Below are positions 24,237 through 36,410 of a stretch of 64,000 nt of DNA, in pieces; position 1 is the stretch's first letter; every line of letters begins with the position of its first letter. The translations under genes and the position numbers were made by a program. This DNA is from Rehmannia glutinosa (taxonomy: Eukaryota > Streptophyta > Magnoliopsida > Lamiales > Orobanchaceae), in NCBI GenBank assembly GCA_016081115.2, contig CM071928.1, positions 82,532,477 through 82,596,476 of the forward strand. The letters are read 5' to 3'. Below the pieces are notes generated by a model. The model was given only the letters and a program-made list of their open reading frames with translations, searched no databases and had not been told where the DNA came from.

Positions 24237-25687
24237 ACCTCCCCCTTTTTGAATATTACAAAACAAAACAATTTTAACGAGGTCGATTTTGAAAACAAAA
24301 CAATTTTACCGGTTAAAGAGAACTATCCGTTGTGAGCGATAACATTCCGTGCAATAAACACAAGGATGGGAGTAGAGAGATTCAAACATATATTACAAAT
24401 GCTCCCCCTATCAATAGGCACAACAAGAGTTATATAGAAGCAACTTAAACATAAGCTAAAATCTTAGCTTTTCAATATTGAGCTTAAGTATCAATAACTT
24501 ATAGCTTCTTTTCGTGACGCTTATCTTAGCTTCTTTGAGCTAAAGAGCTTATAACCTGTTTCTCCCCCTTTGGAATCATCAAAAAGAATGTTAGCAAGAT
24601 AAATACATCATATATTCATATCAAAGTGCGCAACTAAACCGATGTATCGAGCTATTTGAACATTGAAGCTTATAAACCAAATAGGAGGGAAAAGTCGAAT
24701 CATACGACTTGTAGAGGTTTATGAAAACTTATTTGATAAGCAAGACATGATCTCTATAAATGTATAAGACTTTTGAAATCGAGAGAATCATGTAGGTGAT
24801 GAATTTTTCATTGAAACGTTTTATCGAACACTTGGCGGGCGTCAAAAATTGAAAAGAATATATATAGCCCTTGTAAATGAAATCAAGCCAAGTTTTTCAT
24901 CACCAAATGCAATTTAATAAATATCATTCATCAACAATCAATAAGCTCATCACAAACATATACTAATTTCATCAAGATAGCACATATATGCCAAGTTCTC
25001 AAGGGTTCAACCCAATTGAGATTAAGGAAGTAGAATTCTTACAATTTGATCGGTAAAGACGAGCAATGATGATGATAGTCGAGCTAGATAATCTCCAAAA
25101 TATATAATTCATGCATCAAAACTCATTTGAAGTGAATGTGTGTGAAATTTGCAAAGGGGACGAAAAATGAACCAAAAAGCCAAAAATGCTAAGTCTGGAA
25201 AACAGAACCATTTTTAACCAAAAAATCCCTTAGGGCGACCGGTCATGGGCAAGGGCGATCGGTCGGCCTTGCTCCAGTCAGCCCACTGTTTGAGTTCTGT
25301 CTCAAAATTCGAAGTTTGATCCAAAAATCCGATTTTTCGCCCCTAGGTTTTAAAAACGTGCAAAATGCAAACGTAGACCTCATTCAATATACATTATGTC
25401 ATGATCAAGCTCGAAATGAGGTAAAATACTCGGCGGTGGGTGATTAAAAAGTCCGCGAGTTATCCTTGAGACGGAATTAAACACATCTCAAGTTTTTGTT
25501 AAAAACTCAATCCCTTTAAAAAAAAAACATCGAATCTCAATATATTTAGTTCGATGATGACGAACTATATTTTGAATAATTTTCTTGGACTTGTTATCCC
25601 AAAAATAAGAACGTTTTAAAAGCTTTGGATGAACAAGTCATAAGAAGAAGTGCTTATAAATATTTGAAAATTTCTTTTAACGGCACT
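24237..25687 (-). other. Internal-2, 3' non-coding part
   Basis: Co-linear with 17998-19592 but missing the ~140-base segment near 18257-18400. Polypurine tract at 24238-24250. No supported ORF. Confidence 0.75.
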
Positions 25688-26129
25688 TTAATGAGATTCG
25701 TTGGGATAATTTTTGAAGTCGAGCATATAGACATAAGGCATATGGAATGTCGAGTCTATAGACATAATACAAGAAAACATACCTCGAATTTGTTTGTCAA
25801 CCGACATGCCTTTCTCAACCTTTGTCAATCTCTTCATTGGTAGCCATAGAGGTTGAGATGATTCTTCCTTCTTCAATGCCTAACTCCTTCAAGAGTTCTT
25901 TTGAAATGTAACCATCTACTTGGCATTGAATGATTTGAAGTCCAAGCAAGAAATTGAGCTCCCCCATCATGCTCATTTCAAGTACACCTTGCATCAACTT
26001 GGAAAAATATCTTGCACAAATATTCATTAGTAGTACCAAAAATATTCTCATAAATATGCACAAGTAAACAATCTTGCCCTTTTTCAAAAACAAGGAGAGT
26101 AGTATCAACTTTACCTCTTGTAAAATCAT
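25688..26129 (-). pseudogene. Reverse transcriptase scrap in internal-2
   Basis: Peptide identical by eye to that at 19593-20034. The same truncation in both internal regions shows that the deletion predates the tandem duplication, or was shared by the two elements that recombined. Confidence 0.85.
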
Positions 26130-27446
26130 TTAGCAAAAATAGCTAAGTCTATCAACCGTACAAGGCCTTTTATAAAAAACATTTGGCCTAGAAAAAATTT
26201 TAAACCCCGGAGGTTGTTTTACAAAGACTTCTTCTAGAATAAAACCATTGAGAAAATTGGATTAAACATCCATTTTGTAAAGCTTGAAATTTTCTTAAAA
26301 CAAGAATGGGCAAGTAAAATGCAAATAGCTACTAAATGTGCTATGAGTGCAAATGTTACATCAAAATCAATTACCTTCTTCTAGAAAATACCTTCGAGCT
26401 ACTAACCTTGCCTTAGTTCGACCAATGTTGCCTTGGTTATCGAGTTTGTTCCGGAATACCCATTTTGTCTACTTCATTACTATCATCATAGGGCATCCAA
26501 TCTGTCTAAGGTGTTCACAATAGAACATATATATCCAAATATTTTGAGGTAACTAATATTTGGAGTACTTCATTTCTCATCTACACAACTTAACAAACTC
26601 ATTAACGGCATCGCTTATATAAAAAATAGCCCAAGTGTAAAAACATGTCTCAATCATCAATCACAAAATATCTTGCAAAAGAGCATAGTAGTAAGAGACA
26701 CTATATATATAGACCATGAAGCAAGAAACACATACTATGCATTTAGAAGATCATCAAGAGTCTAATAAATCATGCAAGTTCAAATAAGCTTAAGAAAGCT
26801 ACAAAAGGTCTCTTTTGAAATTTGAAAATCCGATAGCATATAATTGAGACCTCATTTAAAAGAAGTATTTGAACAAAAGTTGACAAAACAAATATGTGCA
26901 ATCAAATATCGAATAGTGCCTTTCAAAAAAATCTAAAAATCCTCTTAATGGCACTTGTATGAACTACTATGAAAAACAAGCACATATGTATATGGCAATA
27001 CATATATCGTGTCTATAAGAGTAAGAGTAACACAAGTAAACGTACCTCGATAATTTATGCATTTCTTGACAAAATGGCCATTTGTGAAAATATGTAAATC
27101 CTACACAATTCTTAAAACAAATCTAGCACAATTCATAATGATAAAATTGTAGGCTAAGAGATATCACAAGTAAGCTCATGCCATAAAAATCCATAAGAGA
27201 TGATAATACACTTTAGTCTACAAAAATGCACAAGAGTTTTAAAAACATCATACAAGGTCTTCTTTTTCAAAAAAAATTTAAAAATACAAATAAGTTTTGA
27301 AGACCTTAATTTAAAATTTAAATACATGAAAACTCATTTTGCAATTAAGACACAAATAAAAACATGCATAGAAATAAGATAAAATGCATATTTAAATGGG
27401 GAGATACGGATTACCAATTACGCCATTTCCATGGGTTGTGCCGTTC
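26130..27446 (-). other. Internal-2, between gag and the reverse transcriptase scrap
   Basis: Co-linear with 20035-21340, no gene. It includes the second copy of the diverged agtgcc...ggcact block at about 26917-27050. Confidence 0.65.
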
Positions 27447-28849
27447 TCATTGTTGATGATATCTTCCCTTTGAGAAGTCACTTTGTTGATGATGACTTCT
27501 TTGATTGCTCCATTTCCAAGGTTTGTTGCTTTCCCATTGTTGAAAGTCTCTTCTTCTTTGAAAATCATCTTGTTGATGATGTCTTTGCCATTTCCAAGGA
27601 TTGTGTTCTTCCCATTTTTGATTGTACCCTCTTCTTGGAAATTGGCTTTGTTGAGAATAGTTTCTCATTCTTTGATCAAATGAAACGGTCATTTGATGCC
27701 TTCTTGGCGGTATGAATTTTCTTTGATCATTATTTCACGGTACCTAATATGACATTATTTTGTGGTACCCTCAAGTGTTTGGGTCCTTTAGGATTAGCTT
27801 TGAGACTTTTAGGTCTCCAATAATGATTAGAGCTATTTCTAGCCCGACAAGTATTAGCCGTATGACCCTTTTTACCGCAATAGAAGCATGTAATAATTCT
27901 AGGAGCATAATGACCAACATGCTTAGAGACTTGATTCTTTTTCATATGATTGACAACATTAAGCTTATGATCAAGTTCTAGTTTCGAATTATCACAACAA
28001 TCAACAATTTCATCGGTACTCAAGTCGGATTTAGATAAATCTTTTTTATGCAATTAATATCCTCAACAAGAGTACTATTTTCTTTTTCAAGGTTTCTAAC
28101 CTTGTCAAGTGTGGTGGTGTGAGCACATGATAGTGATTCATAGGAGGTAAATAAACTATCCTTATCTTTTTTCAAAACATTGAATTCCTTTTTCAAATTT
28201 TTGTATTTAACGAATAAGCTTTGGAATTCATTTTGAAGTTCATCATAATCATTTTGCAAATCACTATAATCATTTTCTATGACAATACCATAAGAAGTAG
28301 AGGGTTTAAGACATACCTCGTTTTCTTCTTCGATGCCCATAAAACATTTTTCGACTTCATCATCGGAAATTGTAGGAGGCTCATCCCATATGGTTGGATT
28401 TGATGTTGTATCCATTTGAGAAGTAGATGCTTTTGAGTTGCTCCTATCATTTGCAAATACTCCATAGATGGCTTCTAATTTTTGCCATACTTCATGTGCC
28501 GATCGAATTCCTACAATATGTTCATATTCCAAATTAGTAAATGAACAATACAAAATATTGAGAGCTTTACCGTTTAAGGAGATGATTTTCTTTTCTTCAT
28601 CATTGAGCTCTTTGAAGCCTTTGGAGGTGTGTGGTGTATCTTTCATCGAAATGGATTCTCCATTTATGACGGTGTTCCAAATATCAAACCCGCAACCTTG
28701 TAAATAGCATTCCATTCTTTCTTTCCAAAATATAAAATTTTTGGAATCAAACCGAGGTGGCTTGGTGGTGGAGGAGGTGCGGAAAGATGAGCTTCGTTCG
28801 TAGTCGACGATCGTTTCTCTTCACTCGCGATGTGAAACGAGCTTGCCAA
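27447..28849 (-). pseudogene. Gag of internal-2, with Gln/Arg/Trp-rich C-terminal repeats
   Basis: Same protein as 21595-22836 but frameshifted near 28715 and 28030. Capsid, coiled coil (about 28300-28075) and knuckle CFYCGKKGHTANTC (about 27890) are visible. Downstream, 27692-27447 stays open and shows an imperfect repeat of the type NxPWKWxxxxHHQQxDFxRRR, at least two and a half times, a basic aromatic tail of gag. In internal-1 this tail is broken by single-base losses. Confidence 0.8.
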
Positions 28850-28854
28850 AGAGT

Positions 28855-28868
28855 TTGGCTCGATACCA
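28855..28868 (-). other. Primer binding site of internal-2 (damaged)
   Basis: Plus-strand ggctcgataccact, where the intact site at 22763 reads ggctctgatacca. Short loss inside the primer site. The sequence would prime poorly if real. Confidence 0.7.
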
Positions 28869-28870
28869 CT

Positions 28871-29557
28871 TGTAAGTCAGCGGCTACGATAATCTAGAGG
28901 GGGTGAATAGATTATCTCCATCTTTTCGATTTCGCCCTCTTTTTCGAACCAAATGCTCAAACACAATAATAAAGGTGCGGAATGTAAACAACACGCGTTG
29001 ATTTATAGTAGTTCAACCCACCTAGGGCCTAATCTACTACCACCCCAGTATATCCGGGATGGATTTCAAAAAAGAAAAAGAATTTTATTAATTACCAAAA
29101 TTAATACAAATTCAACTTACAACACCTTGAAGAGCACCACACTCTTCTACAACACCACCTTTGGAGATTACCACAATCTCCATCTCCCTTTGAAGATTAC
29201 CACAATCTTCCTTCAACGGCACCTTGTGAAGATTACCACAATCTTCAACCTTGAAGAATACCAAATTCATCAACATCTCAATAAGAAGATCACCACAATC
29301 TTCTAGCACCTATCACCTAGATCATCCAAGTGTGCTCTTACCACAAGAACACTCACAAGGATATCTTGTGTTTGAATGATAACCAAAAATCAAGATTACA
29401 ACTCAATAATGAATATTACAATTTGAGTTCAAAGTGTAATCAAGAATAGCCTAGACCTCAAGGATGTGAAAGTGAAAAGCAAGGCAAAACTACAACAAGA
29501 ATAATAACAATGAAGAACAAATATTTGCTTGAAGTGTATCTTGTTGTGTTGTATCTC
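28871..29557 (-). repeat. LTR3 of the tandem element, left piece
   Basis: Begins tgtaagtcagcggc (two bases missing relative to LTR1) and runs to the inner Sirevirus insertion, ending in TSD ATCTC (29553-29557). It continues at 43300. Confidence 0.9.
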
Positions 29558-30868
29558 TGTTGGGAAATTTATTGTTTAGATTTTGATGAATGCCATGTAA
29601 AACTTAGAATAGGAAGTTGGCACCCCAATTTTTGTTGTAAACTGCATTGTAATAAATAGGGCTGGTCAAGCCGAGTTAAGTCACTATGCCCAAACATGCA
29701 AGAAGACAACCGGAGACTAGAAGGAAGACTCACCGCAAGACAACAGTGAGTATGGCAAAAAAAGAGAAGACGGAACTCTATGAAGGAGCGGTGAGATGCG
29801 GTGAGTGGAGTATCGATCAAGTCAACTACACCGTGTCGTAACTCGAAAAGGTGAAGAACAATTCATACGAGGAAATGGCAATTCCAAGGATCGCAACAAG
29901 ACAAGCCAACGACCACAAGTGACTTTCAAAAATAAGCATATCTCTTCAACGGCGAGTTTTGAAAGATCACTATAAAAGGCCGAGGAATGACTACGAGAGG
30001 AGGTGACCGTAACCACAAACATTCAAGCAATTATTAGAATCAGAACTCGAAATATTCTCAAGTTATTAAATGCTCAATCCTCAAGCCTACACACTACAAA
30101 GAACATCAATCCAACACTCACCGTGAAGGAAAGATAACTTCAATCGGTTGAAGAGGAAATTATCAAGAATCAAGTGGGTCTACATTCCACGAAGGATTGT
30201 AGGAAGGTTCAAGGTCGAACCAAGTCTTGAGCTTTTGGAGGGCTTCGTGATCAAATCCAAAGAGCTTGAGCAAGTGGGTTGTAGTAGCAAAGGCAACCGC
30301 CCGTGAAGAAGTTCGAGTCGCACGAGAAGCCGGTGAGTGATCAAGGCGTCTCAGATCGAGTCCCAAAGGATCAAGTCATTTGTGTGATCAAGACTTGTAT
30401 CCGGGATTATTACCACTTTGTATCTCGATCAATACCTAGTGGATTCTCTCAGGAGTTGGAGAAGAGAGGAGTAGAAGAATTACCCCATCTTCGAACCTCT
30501 ATAAAAATCTTATTGTGTCATTTACATTTCAAAGACTTTAATTCTTGCATCATATTTGTTTAATTCTCACGACATATTTGCTATCCATTAGATAATCTCT
30601 AAGTACTAAATCAAGCTCTAAATCTCTACTTAACCAAACTTAAGGGTGTTAAGTCTTTGAAAACAAACCACAACAGTTGAGTTAATTTAGACTTAACAAT
30701 TTGAGTTATTCCATCAACAGCTCGGTTGAGTCTGTTGAGAGACTAACTCTCTTGATTAACTAAATTGGTTGTCCACCAAGGACACAAATGTGTAGTATCA
30801 ACTCGATTTTTTAAAAGGACTAAATCAAAAATTTGGTAAGGTTTATTCAACCCCCCCTTCTAAACCTT
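29558..30868 (+). repeat. 5' LTR of inner Sirevirus element (deleted)
   Basis: Matches 41749 onward but lacks about 230 bases (present at 42011-42245) and the last ~20 bases; the match ends at ccttacactta. No tggtatcagagc primer site follows, so the LTR end and primer site were lost together. Confidence 0.85.
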
Positions 30869-30941
30869 ACACTTAAACTTTTCAAAGTCTGCTTTAGTAC
30901 TTAAACTTTCAAAACTCTTTTTATCATTAAAATTTATTATC

Positions 30942-32600
30942 ATGGAAGCAAATTTGACACGCATCCCTATGTTCACAATTGAAGAATTTGATGATTGGAA
31001 AATTCAGACGCAGGCTCATCTATCAAAGATTACATGATGAGATGTGGATAGTGATAGAGGATGGGCCACCGCAAATCTTAAAGGTGAAACATTTGTAAGA
31101 AAGAGCTGCGGTGAAGGTGAAGAGGATATTGCTCCTGCATCACCATGGTTGAAAACCAAGAATCGAATGGACAAATGATGACGAGAAAAAGATACAACCT
31201 GGACAATGTAGCCAAGGACATCCTTTACAAAACCTTGGACAAAGCCATGTTCAATAAAGTCAAATCATGCAAAACGGCTAAAGAAATCTGGGACAAGCTA
31301 ACATTGATTTGTGAAGGCTCAGAGCAAATCAAAGAAAACAAATTATCGGTTGGTCGAGAAATTTGAGAACTTCAAAATGATCTCGGGAGAAAACCTGGAT
31401 CAAGCTGGATGCAGTTCACGTAAATCACCAACGAGCTATCCGCACTTGGAAAGGAATATACACGAAGGAAATGTGTATGAAGATCCTAAAAGTCTTCGGT
31501 GAATGGGAAATGAAAGTCATGGCACTAAGACATTCCATGGACCTATCAAAGACATCCAACCATGAACTATTCTCAGACCTCAAAGCCTACGAGTTTGAGC
31601 TGAGAAGAAAAGACCAGGAAGAGACAGTTGTACCCAAAACAGTTGCTCTAATTGTTAAAGATGGGAAGAGAGCCGAGGTCAAAGAAGTCATTGACCCGGA
31701 AGAAATAGCCCTACTAGTAAAAAGGTTCAACAAGTTTTTCAATAAGAACTACAAGAGAGGCAAGGGCGAATCCTCCGAGAAGACACTCGGCTCCTCTCCA
31801 AATCGGGAGAAGATAGGCCAACCAAGAGAAACAGATCATCAAAAAGTGAATATCAAAGGGCCGACAATCCAAGAATGGAAAGAGCGATCAAAAGGTTGAA
31901 TATCTATCTTTGGAACGTAGGCAACCAGGTCACTATGCCATTGATCGTTGCCCATATCCTCGTAGTCAACAAATACGGGAATGAAGAAGAAATAAAGGTC
32001 TTGAGAGAAAGAAGACAAGAAAAGAAAAAGGCAATGTTGGCGCGAGAAAATCCGAGTCAAAAGACACAACGGTGATTGAGAGAGCGATGAAGCCGACTAC
32101 TCAAGTGACTCGAAGAAGAAGCCCCGATCCGCTTTGATGGCCAAGGAACAAGATCAACTCGACCAAGAAGATGAGGTAAACTCCAACTCATCAAACTCGA
32201 TTCTAGTGATAGTGACTGTGACACACACACCTCATCACCCACTCGATCTTTATGACTCATTAGGCAAAATGATGAAAGATTTTGAAGACATTAAATCCTC
32301 ACACACACTACTAAATGAGGAAAATAGCCTACTCAAGAGCCAAAACTCACGGTGACTAAGGAGCCGAGTACTCTAAGTCAAATAGCCGATGAGAATGAAA
32401 GTTTAAAGGTTGAAAAAGCCAAGCTAATAGCGAAATTGCTTTGCCATAGAAAAGAGGAGAATGACCTCAAAATGTTATTGCCTCATTCACTAAGGCATCT
32501 AAATCATTGGATGATCTTATTATGAGTCAAAGAGAATGTGGAGACAAGACAGGCTAGGATTTAACTCTCCGTGATATGTCAAACTTCAAAAGTAATTTTG
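30942..32600 (+). pseudogene. Gag of inner Sirevirus element
   Basis: ATG at 30942 opens MEANLTRIPMFTIEEFDDW then IQTQAHL, the DUF4219/UBN2 start of Sirevirus gag. Capsid continues in other frames: VAKDILYKTLDKAMFNKVKS and AKEIWDKLTLICEGSEQIKE at 31200-31340, then VMALRHSMDLSKTSNHELFS near 31520 and EEIALLVKRFNKFFNKNYK near 31700-31760. A broken knuckle (GHYAIDRCPYP-like) lies near 31930. A coiled coil (KMMKDFEDIKSSHTLLNEENS) is at about 32265-32330. At least five frame breaks. Confidence 0.85.
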
Positions 32601-33269
32601 GAAAAAGGATCTTCAAGCAATGAAGAGTCTAAAAATCCAAAACTCTAAATGTTGCACACACATTCACTCCAAAGCACAATTACAAGCAAACCGGCCTTGG
32701 TTATAAAGGAAAAGGAAAACAGCCGAGTTGAGTGCTTTGAAAAGACAAATGCTAAGAAGAGATTCAAGTCGAGTTCCTCAGCAAACTCCAAACGAGAAAA
32801 TACTCAAAGAAGAAGTAGAGCTACCAAAAACCCTTAAAATCTATAAAAGAAATACATATGATGGGAATGGTAGAAAATATCCAAGCCAAGTGATTGGAAT
32901 GATGTGAACTATCAAAGATAGACTTATGGAATATAAGCCCAAATGGCAAAGGCCTAGAACTCAAAGAAAGGCCATTCCAAAAGTATAAGAGCTTTCATCA
33001 AAGCACACATATGCACCTAGGCACTACACTCGAGAGACATCACAATTACCCATAGAAGGCGATTGCCAAAACACATATACAGCATACAGACAAAAGAGAC
33101 AGTTGTATGAACCTAGAATCCCCAAGCAATTTGCCAAGATTAATTATGATTATGGCATCGATAGATGGCAACCCCTTAGAGTCAAATCATTTAGCTATAA
33201 GTTGGTTGGATCATCTTACAATTTAACCCCTCAGACCCGGACAAGTATGGGTACCTAAAACTTAATTTC

Positions 33270-34640
33270 CTTGATTGCGGGTTCAAGGAGCAGTGAAAGT
33301 GCCAAGGAACCTGGTATATGGATAGTGGCATTCCGGACATATGACAGAAATAAGAAAAATGTCAAAATTCAAGAAAGTTAAAGGAGCAAAAGTCATATTT
33401 GGAGGAAATGAAGCTCGGGTGAAATAAGAGGCATTGGATCCATCAAGAGGAATGGATTAGAAATCACAGATGTTGCATATGTTGAAGGACTCAACTTCAA
33501 CTTGCTAAGCATCGTCAACTCGTGACAAGGGCTATAATGTTGGATTTAACATGGGTATATGCCAAATCAAGAAGGTCAATCGAATGAAGTTGTGTTGCAA
33601 GGATGCGGACAAAAGAACATGTATGTAGTAGATTGGTCAACCGCTACACCCAAAGACTGTCTACTAGCAAAAAGCACAAATTTGAATCAAGTTGGTCATG
33701 TAGCACAAAAAGCCGAGTCACCCGAATTTCAAAACGATTAACAAGCTTGCGTAAGTAGTCTTGTGGAAGGACTTCCGCACTCAAGATACGTAAAGGAGAG
33801 TATATGTGACGCATGCTAGAAGGGAAAACAAATCAAATCATCATTCAAAGAAAAGACATGCCCATCTTCAACAAGAATATCGTGATCGCTACATATGGAT
33901 CTATTTGGCCCAAAGTGGAACCGGCTAGCATAAGTGGAAAGAAATACACCTTGGTGGTAGTAGATGACTACTCAAGATATACATGGACAATATTCATGTG
34001 TAAGAAGAAAGAAACTCTACGTAAAACTACCACACGGTGATGAAGAGGATTCAAAATGAGAAGAGCCAAACCATTATCAAAATAAGATCATTGAGGAACC
34101 GAGTTTGTCAATGGAATAATAACTCAAGATTGTATTGAAAATGGTATTGGTCATGAACTATCTCATGACAAGAACTCCACAAATGAATGGAGTTGCGAGA
34201 AAGAAGGAATAGAACTCTCAAAAAGCAAAAGCAAGGACCATGTTAGGCGAAGCAGATTACCAAAAAAGATTTTGGTCAAGCAATCAACACAAACTTGCTA
34301 CACTCAAAACAGATGTATGATAAACAGACAAACGGTGACAAAGACTCCCTATGAGATTTGGACTGGAAGAAAACCAAATGTTGCATATTTTAGAATATTT
34401 GGATGTAAATGCTTCATCCACAACAATGGCAAAGACAATCTAAAGGCCTTCGATGATAAAGTCGATGAAGGTATCTTCTTGGGATACTCGGTGAAAGCAA
34501 AAGCTCTACAGAGTACTCAACAAAAGGACTATGGTTGCGAAGAATCCATTCATGTGGTATTCGATGAGCCAAATGTAAATGGAGAAGACATTGAAGAGTC
34601 AGTCGGTGATAAGTTTGAATCATCCAACCATACGTAAGAG
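33270..34640 (+). pseudogene. Protease and integrase of inner Sirevirus element
   Basis: At about 33310-33350 the reading W-Y-M-D-S-G then H-M-T is recoverable across small deletions, the copia protease active site. Integrase core traces: YTLVVVDDYSRYTWTIFMC at 33945-34005, and GTEFVNG and MNGVAR-like pieces near 34100-34200. The C-terminal part is clear at 34335-34500: VTKTPYEIWTGRKPNVAYFR then FGCKCFIHNNGK and DEGIFLGYS. Frames change repeatedly. Confidence 0.85.
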
Positions 34641-34879
34641 TCCCTATCTTTTGAAATTTGGAATTATAAACTCGAGAAGAAGATGAGATAGTCAATCTCA
34701 AAAACAATCGGAAAATTTGCGGCTAAGTGACTACGAGAGAGCCGATCAAAGCAACACAAGTTGCTAGATGACTCGAATCCACCAACTTACTCCAACTGAT
34801 GTAAGATGGCCGAGAGACCATCCATTTAACTTGTCATTGGAGATATAAGAGAAGGTGTCAAAACAAGATCCATAACTCA

Positions 34880-36410
34880 ACAAGAAGCTATGTTCACATG
34901 CTTTATCTCGCAAATAGAGCCCAAAGATGTGTTACAAGCATTGGATGACACACATTGGATTCAAGCTATGCAAGAAGAGTCGAATCGAGTTTGAAAGAAA
35001 TAAAGTATGGGAATTAGTTCAAAGACCCACCCATCAAAACGTTATTGGTACTAAATGGGTGTTCGAAACAAGATGAACGAGAAAGGTTACGTGGGTAAGA
35101 AACAAAGCAAGACTAGTAGCCAAAGGATATTGCCAAGAAGAAGGAATAGATTTTGATGAAACATTTGCTCATGTAGCAAGATTGAAGCTATAAGGATGTT
35201 TCTTGCCTATGCAGCGACTCACAAGAATTTTGTTGTATATCGATGGATGTAAAAAGCGCATTCCTAAATGGTTTATTGGAAGAAGAAGTGTATGTTGAAC
35301 AACCTCCAGGATTTGAGCAGAAGACTCTTGGAGATAAGGTATACAAACTCAAGAAAGCTCGTATGGATTGAAACAGCACCCAGAGCATGGTATGACACCT
35401 TGTCACAATTCCTAACCGAGAATGGATTCACAAAAGGAAAAGTAGATAGAACACTTTTTAACTCAAGACAAGAAGAGTATCGCTTGTTCAAATATATGTG
35501 GATGACATCATTTTTGGATCCACAAACAAAGAGCTATGTGAAAAATTTTCAAACCTCATGCAAAGTAAATTTGAAATGAGCATGATGGGAGAGCGACATT
35601 CTTCCTGGACTCCAAGTGAAACAAGCGAAGGATGGAACCTTCATAAGTCAAACAAAATACACGGAGATTTAATGAAGAAATTTGGTATGGAGGAGAAGTC
35701 TTACGTGAAAATACCAATGAATACATCGATCCAAAATGGACATGGATGAAGATGGCAAGCTCAGTAGATCAAACAAGATGAGCACTTATTGGATCATTGC
35801 TCTATCTCACAAAGAAGCCAGGCCGACACATCATCTTTTTGTAGGTGTATGTGCAAGATTTCAATGCTCCAAAAGAGAGCCATATGACAACAAATGACTA
35901 AGAGAATATTGAGATACTTGAAAGGAAGCGAGAAGTTGGCTTATGGTATCCAAAGGAAGGTGGATTCAAGCTAATTGGCTATTCAGACTCGACTATCTTT
36001 GGATGCACGAGTTGTGAGGAAGAGCACCTCAGGCACATGTCAAATGCTAGAAACAGCTGATTTCTGGTTTAGAAGCAAAATTCAATAGCCACCTCTACGG
36101 TGACGGAGAATACATATCGCGGCAATTGTTGTGCCCAAATCCTATGGATGAGGAAAGGTGAGAGACTATGAAGTTGAGGAAAAAGAAATTCCAATCATGT
36201 GTGATAACACAAGTGCAATTGCAATCACTCAAAATCTGTGTTGCACTCAAGAACAAAGCATATCGATGTCGAGATATCACTTCATAAGAGATCATGTTGA
36301 AAATAAGGACATCATCTTGGAATATATCTCAACCGATAAACAATTGGTGACATCTTCACAAAACCATTATGTGAGTCAAGATTTGAAGAACTCAAGCATG
36401 AGTTAGGGTT
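34880..36410 (+). pseudogene. Reverse transcriptase and RNase H of inner Sirevirus element
   Basis: Blocks in order: KARLVAKGYCQEEGIDFDET at about 35105-35165; MDVKSAFLNG then EEEVYVEQPPGFE at 35240-35315; APRAWYDTLSQFLTENGFTK at about 35370-35435; the Y-V-D-D-I-I-F-G site at about 35490-35520 read across a frame break (MDDIIFGSTNKELC); FEMSMMGE at 35570; RNase H CDNTSAIAITQN and HFIRDHVENKDI at 36195-36320. The stop region is near 36400. Clearly a former polymerase, now non-functional as read. Confidence 0.88.
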
